A DNA stretch of 64,000 nt from Acanthopleura granulata. Its lineage: Eukaryota > Mollusca > Polyplacophora > Chitonida > Chitonidae. The first letter of the stretch is position 1. Every line of letters begins with the position of its first letter. Below are positions 43,001 through 51,179 of this stretch, piece after piece. The notes beneath the pieces were generated by a model that ran no database searches, was not told where the DNA came from, and saw nothing but the letters and a program-made list of their open reading frames with translations. The position numbers were made by a program, and so were the translations under genes. The stretch lies in assembly GCA_016165875.1 (NCBI GenBank), contig JABBOT010000005.1, positions 20,854,520-20,918,519 of the forward strand. Direction: 5' to 3'.

Positions 43001-46000
43001 GTTGACTGTTTTGTGTTAATGAATATGCACATGGTGTGGACTAGCCTGTGCAGGGCTTTCACTATCGGACAAGCTTCAGACAAATTTTGCAATGCGTTTT
43101 CATGAAATAAATTGCGTTTTTGTTACGCTGGTGAGTAAAAAACATCAGAGTTTTCTGATCTGTTCTAAACAGAAATTTGTTACAAAAAACCCTGCACTGA
43201 CATGCAAAATAACCAATATTTACCATATTTGTCTTGATTTTAATCATTTTGGCATGAAACAAAAGAAACAAGCAAAATCAGAGACAGAATCAAAATAACT
43301 GTCCTCAGTTAAGGAACTCTGCAAAATAAACGAACAACTGTATCATGCAACTATCAGCAATGATGTAAAATGAGAATTGCCATCTGATCAAGAAATGATT
43401 TTCAACCATTTTTCTATCAAAATATCAATCTACACATTCTACCATACCCATTCTGATGCACAAAAATCATAGAAGAATTTCACAACTACCAGGGTCTTTC
43501 TCTATTGCACTGCATCTGGTTTTTTAAATCACTCAAATTCAAACATGCTGTTGAAATCTCGTCAGATTAACTTCCAACAGATGAAATCAACATTTTTAGT
43601 ATGTTGTTTAACATTTACTAGATGTTTTATCATCAAGAAAAGGTTTATTTCAGGTTTCAAATTCCAACAAAAGTCAAAAACAGCTTCGTCTTAGCGGATT
43701 CAGATTGGGAGACAAGAGTTTTTATTGTCACAGTTTATTTCGGGAATAAAAAAAACTATCTTCTAAAATGCTTATAAAGCTTACTGTTCACATCCTGATA
43801 GTGCCCTTTGAGAAGGATCGAGTTTGAAGATTTTCTCCACGCCGTGTTCCTGCAAACAGGCACAGCCACATACATGTAAAAGACACCACACTTACTATGA
43901 GTCTGTGCAGCACACATACACAAGTATGTATGTTTGTTTGCACACACAGGGGTATTTATCTATTTATTTGATTGGTGTTTTACTTCGTAAAAATACTTCA
44001 CTTATACGATGGTGGCCAGAATTATGGTTGGAGGAAACCGGGCAGAGCCCGGGGGAAACCCATACCCTTTTGCAGGTTGCTGGCAGACCTTCCCACGTAC
44101 GGCTGGAGAGGAATCCAGCATGAACTGGACTTGAACTCAAAGCAACCGCGTTGGTGGGAGGCTTCTGGGTAATTGCGTTCCGCTAGCGCAGTAACCGACT
44201 GAGCCACAGAGGCGCCCATACAGGAGAACAGCATCATGGTAGTACCGTATCGATAGGCCTACATGTTCACTGGAACTTTTTCATGCTGTGCCTTTTGGCA
44301 TCATGCGTGAGGTTAGGTAAAGTTAAATGCAATATGGCGGAGCTGTATACAGAGAACATTGGAAACTATAGAAATGTTGTCTGAGGATATGCAGGCCTGC
44401 AACATGTACAATATTGCACCTCACTGGTAAGAACCAGAATTTGAACGTGGGTCTGATTAACACAGTGATAAAGTGTTGCAAGAAGCTAAGCTAAGCGAAT
44501 ACAACTCCAAGTGAGCTGCTTATATTGCTAATTCAACGAGCTAAACGAATTTCATAAATTCTAGGGCAGATGCAACATTTTGTGACTTTTGATTGATGCT
44601 TAAATAGCCTTTGATGGTTATTTAGTGGACCAGAGAAGTGCTTGAAAAAGTAGTGCAAGATAGATACAGCTTACCTGCCAACTGAATACTTCCCCACTCC
44701 CCAGTCATTTGCCTTTCAGCACGGAAAGTCCGGATTCCGTATATTGTACATTTGGAAATTCATGCTTAACTTGGAGGGGAAATACTTCTAGGAGAACGGC
44801 ATCAAAGTGTGCCAAAGTATGGATATTTATGAATATATCTGGCTGACAGGACATACAGGCAGCTCCCAAGCACTTGCACACATTATGTTTACAGCACAGA
44901 GCTACTGCGGCTGACATTGCCAAATCGTGTAGTAAGTCAAGAGTTGTTGTGCGCTGCCTTCCTGATACACAAAGTGGGCAGACTCATGGCAACCAGAAAA
45001 TCACAAACGTGGTGGTCTTACCTTCATCTTTTGGCCTCCAGCTTCAACGTACGAAGAACCATACTAAAAACTTCCAAATCCATTCGCATGGCCATTACAC
45101 TCACCACTACAGCCGTACTAGGTTACTGAGTGTTGTGGCGCAGAAGTTTAACCATGGCACTTTGAACTTTGATGTTGGCTGGAGGGTAACGGACGAAGGT
45201 AAGAGTAACGCGTTTGTGGTTATCTAGCTGCCGTGGGTCTGAACTGCCTGCGAAAGCAGCTGAACGAACTCTGCACTTACTACACGATTTTGCAATGTCA
45301 GCAGCTGTTGCTGCATGCTCTAAACATAATGAGTGCAAGTGCTTTGGAGCTACCTGGAGCTAGGAGATAGTAATGGCTTGATCACAATGACAGAGGTAGG
45401 CGTTATTACCCAAAAACTTTCGCGTTCAGGAAGGAATGTGTCACTTGTTAAATGTCTACTGACTGAATTAATGTCACAAATACAAAATATGGAAAATTTA
45501 TGTTTGTTGAATTACTTACCCTGCCAGTAAGACATTTGACATTGCAGTGAGGGTAGGGGTTGTTTCACAACGAGCAGCCTTATTTTACGGTGCTCCTAAG
45601 CCCTGACAGATGTACGTGGAATCCACTCCCACCCCCTCCTTCCCTTCCCTATACCCCCCCCCCCGCCACCTCCCTCTATCTTGTGTCAAAAATTTGTCAC
45701 CTTTAGCAAAGATGCCCCTGCAATCCTATCCAAAGGCCTCATCAACTCTGATTCTATAACCAAGTCTTTCTTTCCCGGAACCTGAAATGTGTAAGAAAGC
45801 CGTTTAATTTCAAAATACATATATTACGGCAAGTCCAAATCGTGTGTTCTGTTACCTAGCAAATGCTAGATTCTCACAATCTGTCACTCTTATGGGGAGA
45901 TAACTTCTGAATTTTTGCCACCTTCAGTTCACAGAGACACAGGCCAGCATAAATCATTTTCGTTTTCAAATCTCTGTAAGTTACAGAATAATGTTTTCGT

Positions 46001-46146
46001 AGCAAGCACCCACTTTCTTTCAGTTAAATTCACAAGCCTCTCGAGACTACAAACATCTGAATACTCACGGATTCCAGCAAGTGAACCAGCTGATCTTTGG
46101 CTAACTGCCGGAGCATCTGAACGTCGGGAAACATACTACCCGCCAT
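25021..46146 (-). CDS. VPS33B: VPS33B, Sec1/Munc18-family vacuolar sorting protein (19 coding exons)
   Basis: Spliced gene. Exons, in transcript order: 46146-46069, 45781-45701, 43849-43785, 42868-42751, 42036-41896, 41306-41202, 39832-39739, 37855-37778, 37495-37422, 36817-36731, 36086-35993, 35437-35363, 34929-34865, 34420-34319, 32844-32683, 30536-30438, 29135-29042, 25825-25706, 25094-25021. Every junction is GT-AG and the phases match. The sum is 1806 nt, or 601 aa plus stop; vertebrate VPS33B is about 617 aa. Family hallmarks seen: LPGKKDL-like VPGKKDL at residue 27, DVDLLSME near 145, [16 protein letters not shown] at 228, FSNVFGFLS near 288, [10 protein letters not shown] near 407, YVFSGAF near 490, [10 protein letters not shown] near 557. 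These match VPS33B rather than VPS33A. By family knowledge it binds VIPAS39/SPE-39 and acts in late endosome and lysosome-related organelle traffic. No frameshift or stop interrupts it. The least certain junction is exon 17/18, in a poorly conserved loop. No canonical AATAAA was seen just downstream. Confidence 0.97.
25706..25825 (-). CDS. VPS33B: VPS33B exon 18
   Basis: Residues 538-578, [15 protein letters not shown], then [20 protein letters not shown] to GRQK. Donor gtacat. The acceptor cattaag is my choice from phase; a nearby gccag would shorten the loop by four codons. Confidence 0.87.
25868..25966 (-). mobile_element. SINE family A, 3' half, in VPS33B intron 17
   Basis: Tail and body blocks in reverse orientation (tttatttgattggtgtttac, then cccggcagagccccgg). 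Begins about 40 bp from the exon 18 acceptor. Confidence 0.7.
26742..26970 (+). mobile_element. Dispersed repeat family B, copy 2, in VPS33B intron 17
   Basis: Second copy of the repeat at 16456. Blocks catgccgccaccgggacatc, cacattatactgacaccggg and ggatctcccggcctcc. Confidence 0.65.
29042..29135 (-). CDS. VPS33B: VPS33B exon 17
   Basis: Residues 507-538, [20 protein letters not shown], then [11 protein letters not shown] plus one base. Acceptor cttacag, donor gtgagt. An earlier possible donor (agc|gtaaga) was rejected because its phase does not fit exon 18. Confidence 0.85.
30228..30295 (-). repeat. (GAAT)n microsatellite with SINE-like 3' end, VPS33B intron 16
   Basis: About six GAAT units followed by atggcttaacaccacaccgg, then caatatttctgc. 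Looks like the tail and 3' end of an otherwise lost SINE of another family. Confidence 0.45.
30438..30536 (-). CDS. VPS33B: VPS33B exon 16
   Basis: Residues 474-506, [20 protein letters not shown] and on to KLVEQ. Acceptor tttgtag, donor gtaag. The first bases (ataccaag) are the last unit of a minisatellite that fills the adjoining intron end. Confidence 0.95.
30528..30955. repeat. 23-26-bp minisatellite spanning the exon 16 splice acceptor
   Basis: Units such as ataacttggtatctataaac repeat about 15 times with drift. On the minus strand each reads like tttatag|ataccaag, the same as the true intron 15/exon 16 boundary at 30536/30537. The array runs from the first bases of exon 16 into the intron. 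Confidence 0.8.
30993..31214 (+). mobile_element. SINE family A, full length, in VPS33B intron 15
   Basis: Head gtggctctgtcagttagtgt, B-box-like gtgagttcaagtcc, body and tail all present. Antisense to the gene. Confidence 0.85.
32683..32844 (-). CDS. VPS33B: VPS33B exon 15
   Basis: Residues 420-473, the longest exon. Starts [19 protein letters not shown] and ends [10 protein letters not shown]. Acceptor ttttcag, donor gtgagt. The glycine/serine-rich centre is shorter than the matching loop in vertebrate VPS33B. Confidence 0.94.
32887..33076 (-). mobile_element. SINE family A, 3' two thirds, in VPS33B intron 14
   Basis: Reverse copy in the sense direction of the gene, about 45 bp from the exon 15 acceptor. 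It has the tail, the gaaaatttcacttatacaac block and the body; the tRNA-like head is missing. Confidence 0.8.
34319..34420 (-). CDS. VPS33B: VPS33B exon 14
   Basis: Residues 386-419, [19 protein letters not shown], then [15 protein letters not shown]. Acceptor tttcag, donor gtaaga. Confidence 0.95.
34865..34929 (-). CDS. VPS33B: VPS33B exon 13
   Basis: Residues 364-385, [20 protein letters not shown], then RQ. Acceptor tttgtag, donor gtatg. Confidence 0.94.
35363..35437 (-). CDS. VPS33B: VPS33B exon 12
   Basis: Residues 339-364, [19 protein letters not shown] and on to LRTEH. Acceptor ccttcag, donor gtaagg. Confidence 0.94.
35515..35765 (-). mobile_element. SINE-like repeat of a second type, in VPS33B intron 11
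   Basis: A tail-like (T)n and tttggtgttttaagccac, then about 200 bp ending in a region with tRNA-like spacing. The 3' end resembles family A only weakly, so I treat it as a separate family. Confidence 0.45.
35993..36086 (-). CDS. VPS33B: VPS33B exon 11
   Basis: Residues 308-339, [20 protein letters not shown], then [11 protein letters not shown]. Acceptor cacacag, donor gtaag. Matches the MKNFVSQELKGLKQEH block of the family. Confidence 0.95.
36158..36390 (-). mobile_element. SINE family A, nearly full, in VPS33B intron 10
   Basis: Reverse copy with body (gggcagagctccgggagaaa) and head (ctagcacgatggcccctcag). It lies about 70 bp upstream of the exon 11 acceptor. Confidence 0.8.
36731..36817 (-). 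CDS. VPS33B: VPS33B exon 10
   Basis: Residues 279-307, [20 protein letters not shown] and on to GYD. Acceptor ttcacag, donor gtaag, phase 0. Confidence 0.95.
37422..37495 (-). CDS. VPS33B: VPS33B exon 9
   Basis: Residues 254-278, [20 protein letters not shown] and on to SHDE. Acceptor ctgcag, donor gtatg. Confidence 0.93.
37778..37855 (-). CDS. VPS33B: VPS33B exon 8
   Basis: Residues 228-254, [20 protein letters not shown] onward. Acceptor ttacag, donor gtaag. [12 protein letters not shown] across the 7/8 junction is the signature LLDRDVD motif of the family. Confidence 0.96.
38341..39345. repeat. 62-bp minisatellite with higher-order structure, VPS33B intron 7
   Basis: About 17 units with core ttatcaatttcaaacttttaaggcttgg, joined by ctggaggagct and accaagctgaagg. 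Three variant units (38585, 38869, 39055) share ctatcaacttc and ggagcaactctggaggatc. Truncated 36-bp units sit near 38363 and at 38647. Decayed units flank both sides (38220-38340, 39345-39510). Because 62 is not a multiple of three, several spurious frames arise. Confidence 0.9.
39739..39832 (-). CDS. VPS33B: VPS33B exon 7
   Basis: Residues 197-228, starting [15 protein letters not shown] and ending SMVLIDR, plus the first base of a Gly/Asp-type split codon. Acceptor tttcag, donor gtaaat. Confidence 0.93.
39947..40992. mobile_element. 1.05-kb element with terminal inverted repeats in VPS33B intron 6
   Basis: Left end 39947-39975 (core gatcctaaccttatatcct) pairs with right end 40964-40992 (core aggatttaaggttaggatc). 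The inside holds a tandem duplication near 39980-40125 and scattered gatcat/ccggatgg motifs in both orientations. No transposase frame. A non-autonomous DNA transposon is the likeliest reading. Confidence 0.65.
41090..41190 (+). mobile_element. SINE family A, 5' head fragment, in VPS33B intron 6
   Basis: Only the tRNA-like head is present (ggttagcatgctagtgcaac, then gtgagttcaagtcc). Stops about 12 bp short of exon 6. Confidence 0.65.
41202..41306 (-). CDS. VPS33B: VPS33B exon 6
   Basis: Residues 162-196, starting [18 protein letters not shown] and ending YGIGKGAK. Acceptor gtttag, donor gtaag. A SINE head fragment sits about 15 bp beyond the donor. Confidence 0.95.
41896..42036 (-). CDS. VPS33B: VPS33B exon 5
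   Basis: Residues 115-161, starting [20 protein letters not shown], with [13 protein letters not shown] near the end. Donor gtcagt. The strongest block separating VPS33B from VPS33A. Confidence 0.96.
42559..42637 (-). other. tRNA-like relic, VPS33B intron 4
   Basis: On the minus strand an A-box-like gtggtttagtggtatgattt lies about 35 bp before a B-box-like ggtgcaggctcaatccc. Probably a tRNA-derived SINE head or dead tRNA; the arms do not pair well enough for a functional gene. Confidence 0.5.
42751..42868 (-). CDS. VPS33B: VPS33B exon 4
   Basis: Completes the Gln codon, then [19 protein letters not shown] through ILFVPRK (to residue 114). Acceptor ttttcag, donor gtacaag. LVRP is a conserved Sec1/Munc18 motif. 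Confidence 0.95.
43785..43849 (-). CDS. VPS33B: VPS33B exon 3
   Basis: Residues 54-75, starting [14 protein letters not shown]. Acceptor tttgcag, donor gtaagc. It ends two bases into a Gln codon. Confidence 0.93.
43953..44217 (-). mobile_element. SINE family A, full length, in VPS33B intron 2
   Basis: About 265 bp and little diverged. Tail tttatctatttatttgattg, body cgggcagagcccgggggaaa, head gcgcagtaaccgactgagcc. Lies about 100 bp upstream of the exon 3 acceptor, sense to the gene. Confidence 0.87.
44856..45356. mobile_element. Long hairpin (foldback) element in VPS33B intron 2
   Basis: The left arm (about 44856-45060) and right arm (about 45150-45356) are inverted copies of each other with a short centre. 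Outer ends are agcacttgcacacattatg on the left and cataatgagtgcaagtgct on the right; the inner match includes gctgacattgcaaaatcgtg-type sequence. Both arms give the same spurious peptide start on opposite strands. Confidence 0.75.
45701..45781 (-). CDS. VPS33B: VPS33B exon 2
   Basis: Codons 27-53, starting [19 protein letters not shown] and ending GASLLK. Acceptor tttcag, donor gtgaca, phase 0 on both sides. Confidence 0.93.
46069..46146 (-). CDS. VPS33B: VPS33B exon 1 (start codon)
   Basis: Codons 1-26, starting [19 protein letters not shown]. The ATG is the complement of 46144-46146. The donor is gtgagt, phase 0. The residues align with the SMLKRLARDQL start of the family. Confidence 0.93.
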
Positions 46147-46330
46147 CTTTAAATCCTGACGCCACTGGGATGCTAGAAATCTGGTCCGCACTAGATCCTA
46201 ACCCAGTCTCGCAGATGCGCATTTCAACCACCAGAGGGCGATCAATTTTGACCTAGCGTCATCACATTCTGCTGTGCTCAGTGTTAACCAAAAGTAGGTC
46301 AGACATATGGCCTTCACAGGTCGCTCTGTT
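46147..46330 (-). promoter_or_regulatory. Putative VPS33B promoter and 5' leader
   Basis: This segment lies immediately 5' of the VPS33B start codon. It is richer in CpG than the flanks and holds an NRF1-like half site (atgcgcat near 46216) and the CTCF-like motif at 46228-46240. No TATA box is evident. The transcription start was not identified. Confidence 0.4.
46228..46240 (+). promoter_or_regulatory. CTCF-like core motif
   Basis: CCACCAGAGGGCG fits the 13-base core CCASYAGRKGGCR at every position. It lies 82-94 bp upstream of the VPS33B start codon. Confidence 0.4.
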
Positions 46331-46804
46331 GTGAGTGTCATTCAAACATGGACTGGCGCGGACACAGTGATGGGAGTGCGTATAAGTAAACCTTATTAAC
46401 AGCTGTACCCATACTTCGAAGTCAAAATTGTGAAAACAGGAATAAAACTATATATGAAGAAAAACAAATGGTATAAAAGTAGATTAAGTTAAAGGGCCTA
46501 CTTAAAAAACTCTATCCAGCGAGTAAGTCTATAATGCAACACACACATTTAAGATTTTAATTTAATAGTTGAACATGTTTGTTTTTTGTTGTTTTTTTTT
46601 TCAAATGTGTTATTGGTGACAAGTCCAAGTGTCTGACAGCCTGGAACCATAGAATCAAAGGAAAATCATCACTGAGAGCAGCTGAGGTAGCGCTTATACC
46701 GGTACATATAAAATTGGTACATGGTCCCAGGCTCTGATCGCCTCTGTTTTCTTCCCGGGTTCAAGCAATTCAGGCTTGAATCTCATTTGTTTTTGTTCGG
46801 ATTA

Positions 46805-47431
46805 TTAGGGGTTCAAGCCATTCAGGCCTAAATCCATATTGTTTTCGTTCGGATCATTATTACTATTACTTTTCTCCACAATTTTTCTTTCTAGAGATAT
46901 CGGAAACTCGAATGATTATGAAACTTCACCTGAAATTTTGCACCTAAACTTGTGGAAACTTTTGATCTCGTGACTTGACGGCCATATTGGATGTTGATGA
47001 AAACCTTTAAACATTTCCTTCTCCAGAACGGCTGAAGCGGCTGAGCTGAAATTTAGACTATAGTTGCACAAAGCCTGTCAGGGTGATAACAAGGACTTTC
47101 TGCGTTAGACATTTTTAAAGCTCGCTATTGGGTGAAATTATCGTATGACCAAAAAACTGGGTCTTCTTTTCAAACTATTTTCCAAACTGTTAAGAATTCT
47201 AGTGTTGTAAATTGTTTTATCTGATTCAGTTTTGGACGCAGATTTTAAATATTTGTACCATATTTGCAGGTAACGTGAAGGAAACTGTTACAGAAGTAAT
47301 CCTGAAAAGCTCGGAGTACAAATGGCTGCACATCTACAGTATATGTGCCGATGTAACGAAAGAAATATTACAGACATACACATACAGGTCCTACTGGCTT
47401 GAACCCCGGCATCGCTGTCCATGACAGCTAT
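46805..47431. mobile_element. Family D element with inverted ends, copy 1
   Basis: Starts ggggttcaagccattcagg and ends with ggcttgaacccc (complement of the start), then ggcatcgctgtcc. Shares long blocks with 57479-58421, including gcggccatattgg-type and aagctcggagtacaaatggc-type segments. The end motif is also partly duplicated just upstream at 46759. Confidence 0.65.
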
Positions 47432-48279
47432 ATTATTTTTTCGTTTTTATTTTGAAAGGGACATTGTTGGCCATGAGAGCTTTGGTGACATGGCACGTCA
47501 AACTTCACGGGATCTGTAACCTTCATATTGGGCGAGGCATCAGCCGAGCCCAATATAAGCCTTACTGATCCTAAAAAAAACTACACTGAAAATTTGTTTC
47601 TTGAAAAAGAAAAGAAGTTTCAACAGTAATTTCCTGTGTCGTCGAGGGGCTTTGAATTACCAAGTAGTTATCTAGGGATTACGACGTCATAACGTCATAA
47701 CGTTATTGACAATGTTCATTCTATACTCTTTTGTGACCTTGTGCCGTTGGTGCCATTGTTGCGTGCCATTGTTGCGTCACATTGTAACTGTTCTCCCTTC
47801 TCTTGAATCATCAGACGCATATATATCATCTGCTGCTGGGTGTAGAGATATACACGTGTACCACGTGGCCACAACTGTCCAATAAAAAGCAGAGGATTTT
47901 GTATGATGCAGGATAAATATGCACATTGGTGTAAAAGTTGACCAAAAGCCTGTCGTTGATACCTAACATACTGATAAGCATGCCTTGATTACCATTACCA
48001 CCATCATCTTGGAAGAGCATATACCCACAGGCCTCAGGTGGAGAGGGGTCGAGGATGGGGAGAAAGCTGCTGATTATGCATGCTCCTTGTTATGATTTCT
48101 GAAAGTGCCCATCCCTGCTCGACTAAGTTAGTGTTGAACTTTTTGAAGAGTGCATGCAATCATCATTGGCACTGGATCCAGATACATATTACTCTAGGTC
48201 CAACATGCGATAGCAGGTGGAACCGTATGCTAGTGCACAAGGCCAACCTGTTAACATGCTATCTGCTGGAACAGTTGTG

Positions 48280-48535
48280 CGGCCATGCACCGGCGTGTTT
48301 TTTTTTACCATGCACCTGCCTGTTTTTTCACTGTGCACCAGTCTGTTTTATACCATGCACCGGCCTGTTTTTTTTATTTTACCATGCACTGGCCTGTTTT
48401 TCACCATGCACCGCTCTGTTTTTACCACGCATCAGCCTGATTTTTTTACCATGCACCGGCCTTCTTTTTACCATGTACCGGCCTGGTTTTTTTACCATCC
48501 ACAGGCCTGTTTTTAACCATGCACACCGTGAACCA
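48280..48535. repeat. ~25-bp minisatellite (accatgcaccggcctg units)
   Basis: About ten units of ttttaccatgcaccggcctg with a variable T-run. Open frames across it, on both strands, are products of the repeat. Confidence 0.85.
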
Positions 48536-49448
48536 TTAACAACATCTCCAATTTTAAAGTATTTCTGTATTAAAGGATTTCTGTTTTTATGACCATCCCT
48601 CACTAGTGTCTTCAATGACATCAAGTCATGAGGTGACTGAATCTGTGTGTCTCTGGCAAAGTTTCACCACCCGCGATGCAAACAGGTTCAGGGTATTATA
48701 TTTAACATTTATGTTTAACAGCTCAATCAGGCTCAAAGTATCAGCTATAAACCCTCATCTGATAATACTATAAAGGACAACGATGTGAAGGAAACATTTT
48801 CTACGCAAAGATTTTCTATTCTTTGTATATATTATGCAAGATACATCAATTTCCCCAATTCTTAATGTGTTCGAAAAATCCTGCTATTTTAATTCACTCA
48901 TTACTAAAAATCTGTTGGTCACATCCATATTTTTATGAAAAGGTCATCAAATGAAGAATTGGGGTATTTATGTATATTTAGTTGTTCTGCTATAAAACAC
49001 TAGTGTACCCAAGTTTTTACAGGGTATTACATGTTCTAAAAATATGTTATATTTATACTGTCATATTTGTGATATTGATGAGAGCATTAATTGTGATATT
49101 GCTGAATAGATAACAAGTGGTTATAATGAACAGTTCTTGATCACAGGGTGTCTATAAACATGTATGTGATCAACCAGACAGTATTATAGTATTAGCGACA
49201 TATACGACATACCCAATTTTACGTGTTCCTTTTTATGCATTCGGTATATCTGAGTTGTAGGAGTAAATTCTGAGTTGTAGGAGTAAGTTCTTTCAAGTTT
49301 TTGTTTTCAACATATACATTTGTACATGTGGACTTCAGTATTTTAAATAAGATTTCAGCAAGAAAAGAAGAAATCTATACTCAAGTTGAATAAAGTTGGG
49401 TCTCTTTTAACTGTTTAATGGCATTTTGTAGTACGTACGTGAAATACT

Positions 49449-49516
49449 CTGCCAGCAGCCTATGGATGATGATGGGTTTCCCCGCGGCTATGCTCAGTTT
49501 CCTCCCATCATGTAAT
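49449..49516 (+). mobile_element. SINE family A, body fragment
   Basis: A body-only piece (gatgatgggtttccccgcgg, then tcagtttcctcccatcat) directly in front of a full copy. Suggests one SINE inserted into another. Confidence 0.6.
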
Positions 49517-49792
49517 GACATGGGGCTCCCTGGCCGAGGGGATTATCGCGCCAGCGCGGCGTTATGACCCCATACCTATCACCAATGCGGTCGATGTGAG
49601 TTCAAGTGCAGCTCATGCTGGCTTCCTCTCCAGCCGTACGCGAGAAGGTCTACCAGCAACCTGCAGATGGTCGTGGGTATCCCCTGGGCTCTGCCCGGAT
49701 TCCTCCCAACACAATGCTGACCGCCATCGTATGAGTGAAACATTCTTGAGTACGGCGTAAAAGCACCAATCAAATATATAAATGAAATAAAT
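49517..49792 (+). mobile_element. SINE family A, full length
   Basis: Head through tail, with a slightly altered A-box region (gaggggattatcgcgccagc). Ends caccaatcaaatatataaat. Confidence 0.83.
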
Positions 49793-50725
49793 TTCAGAGA
49801 GCTTCACTCAAGTAAATCACGGAAGGTGTCAATGTAAATGTAACCAGACATGAATATTCACTGTCTAACCGCATATTTATCTCATAAACCAAGTTATGAA
49901 CTGATGCGTTTAATGGCCTGTTATCATTGCCATGCGGAGTGAAATCAATTTGGACTAATGGGTTAAACCGTTAAATGTTTGACGGCCATGTTTTTCCTTC
50001 AGAGACACGTTGGTTAGTTCCAGTTTCTTTCTATACGCTGCAGATTTTGAACGTGAGTGGTGCGGTTTGTGAAAATGTAACATGTAACAGCATGGAAAGG
50101 CATCTTGTGGACACAATCGCTTGTAGATATTATTTTGAAAAGTACATATACATAAGATAGAGGCTTGATTTTAATACTTTTTAATAACACGTTTAACACA
50201 TTAGATTGTATCTTTATCACAAATAACATTTTATACTATATAACAGGTTTACGCTGCACAAAAGCCAACCTGTATTTGTACATGTATGATCACTGTCCAT
50301 TTTGAACAAATAAAATACTCATTTAGAAAATAAAGAGCCAAGTATAAATTACAATTACAAATACAGTTCACAGTCCAATAGAGCTAATATCCGATTCTTT
50401 CTTAACACAAAACTATCAACAACATTGTACAGCTTTTCCCGGGACTAGTCAGGCTGCTCCCAGGTATCGAGTGTAGATCATGTCTGTGTGTGGGAGGTTG
50501 GGCAGGGGGATATGTACAGAGCCAATAAACAAAAATATCTTCTTGAAATAAATCTGCACTCATTGGAGCTCAATGTCTATTTCTGGATCTTTGGCTTTCT
50601 CGCTATTAAACAATTTAGTATAGAAATTAGCACTCCGCTGCCCTTTTGCTTTATACTGTTGACTGTAGGTGAAGTGTGGCGGTCTTTGCAAAATACAAGA
50701 TAATTTTCATTCAGGATTTCACTGT

Positions 50726-50935
50726 TCAGATTATTTTCATTTCACCAAGATTCGGTAATAGTTCTGAAATCATATTCAGGTTCTTCAAAATGTAGATTGA
50801 AAGTTTGTAACTTTCCAGGGAATGATCTACTTTCTGTGTTTTGAGGGAAGGATTATTGGAGGAACCAGAGCACAACTCAATGTCTCCATTCAAAATAAGC
50901 AGAATCAGAGCCAGATGCCCCCCTGCCCCGCCTTG
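50726..50935 (-). other. Open frame with retroelement-like motif, unassigned
   Basis: On the minus strand, after an AG (ctgttttcaag), a frame of about 70 codons runs to TGA. Residues HLALILLILNGDIELCSG recall the hydrophobic run plus GDIE motif of 2A-like peptides near the N-terminus of some non-LTR retrotransposon proteins, but the NPGP end is missing. What follows is not recognised. Confidence 0.25.
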
Positions 50936-51026
50936 AAAACAGATTATCACATATCTCCACTATGAAAGTTGACCTGTAATTACACCTGGACGAAAGACTG
51001 TAAATGATGATTTGCGTCAGTTTAGA

Positions 51027-51179
51027 CCGTATGTGAGAAGGTCTTCCAGCAACCTGGGGATGGTCGTGGGTTTCCCCTGGGCTCTGCCAGGTTTCGTTCC
51101 ACCAAAATGCTGGTCGCCGTCGTATAAGTGAAATATTCTTGATTATTGCGTAAAACACCAATCAAACAAATAAATAAAT
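51027..51179 (+). mobile_element. SINE family A, 3' 60 percent
   Basis: Starts within the body (ccgtatgtgagaaggtcttc) and runs to the tail. The head is absent. Confidence 0.8.

Noticed and set aside
44874..45227. A 117-codon frame and its near twin on the other strand
   Set aside because: Both come from the two arms of the hairpin element; there is no independent protein evidence.
48080..48592. A 170-codon open frame
   Set aside because: Most of it is translation of the accatgcaccggcctg minisatellite (repeated C/F/H residues), and the other strand is open as well.
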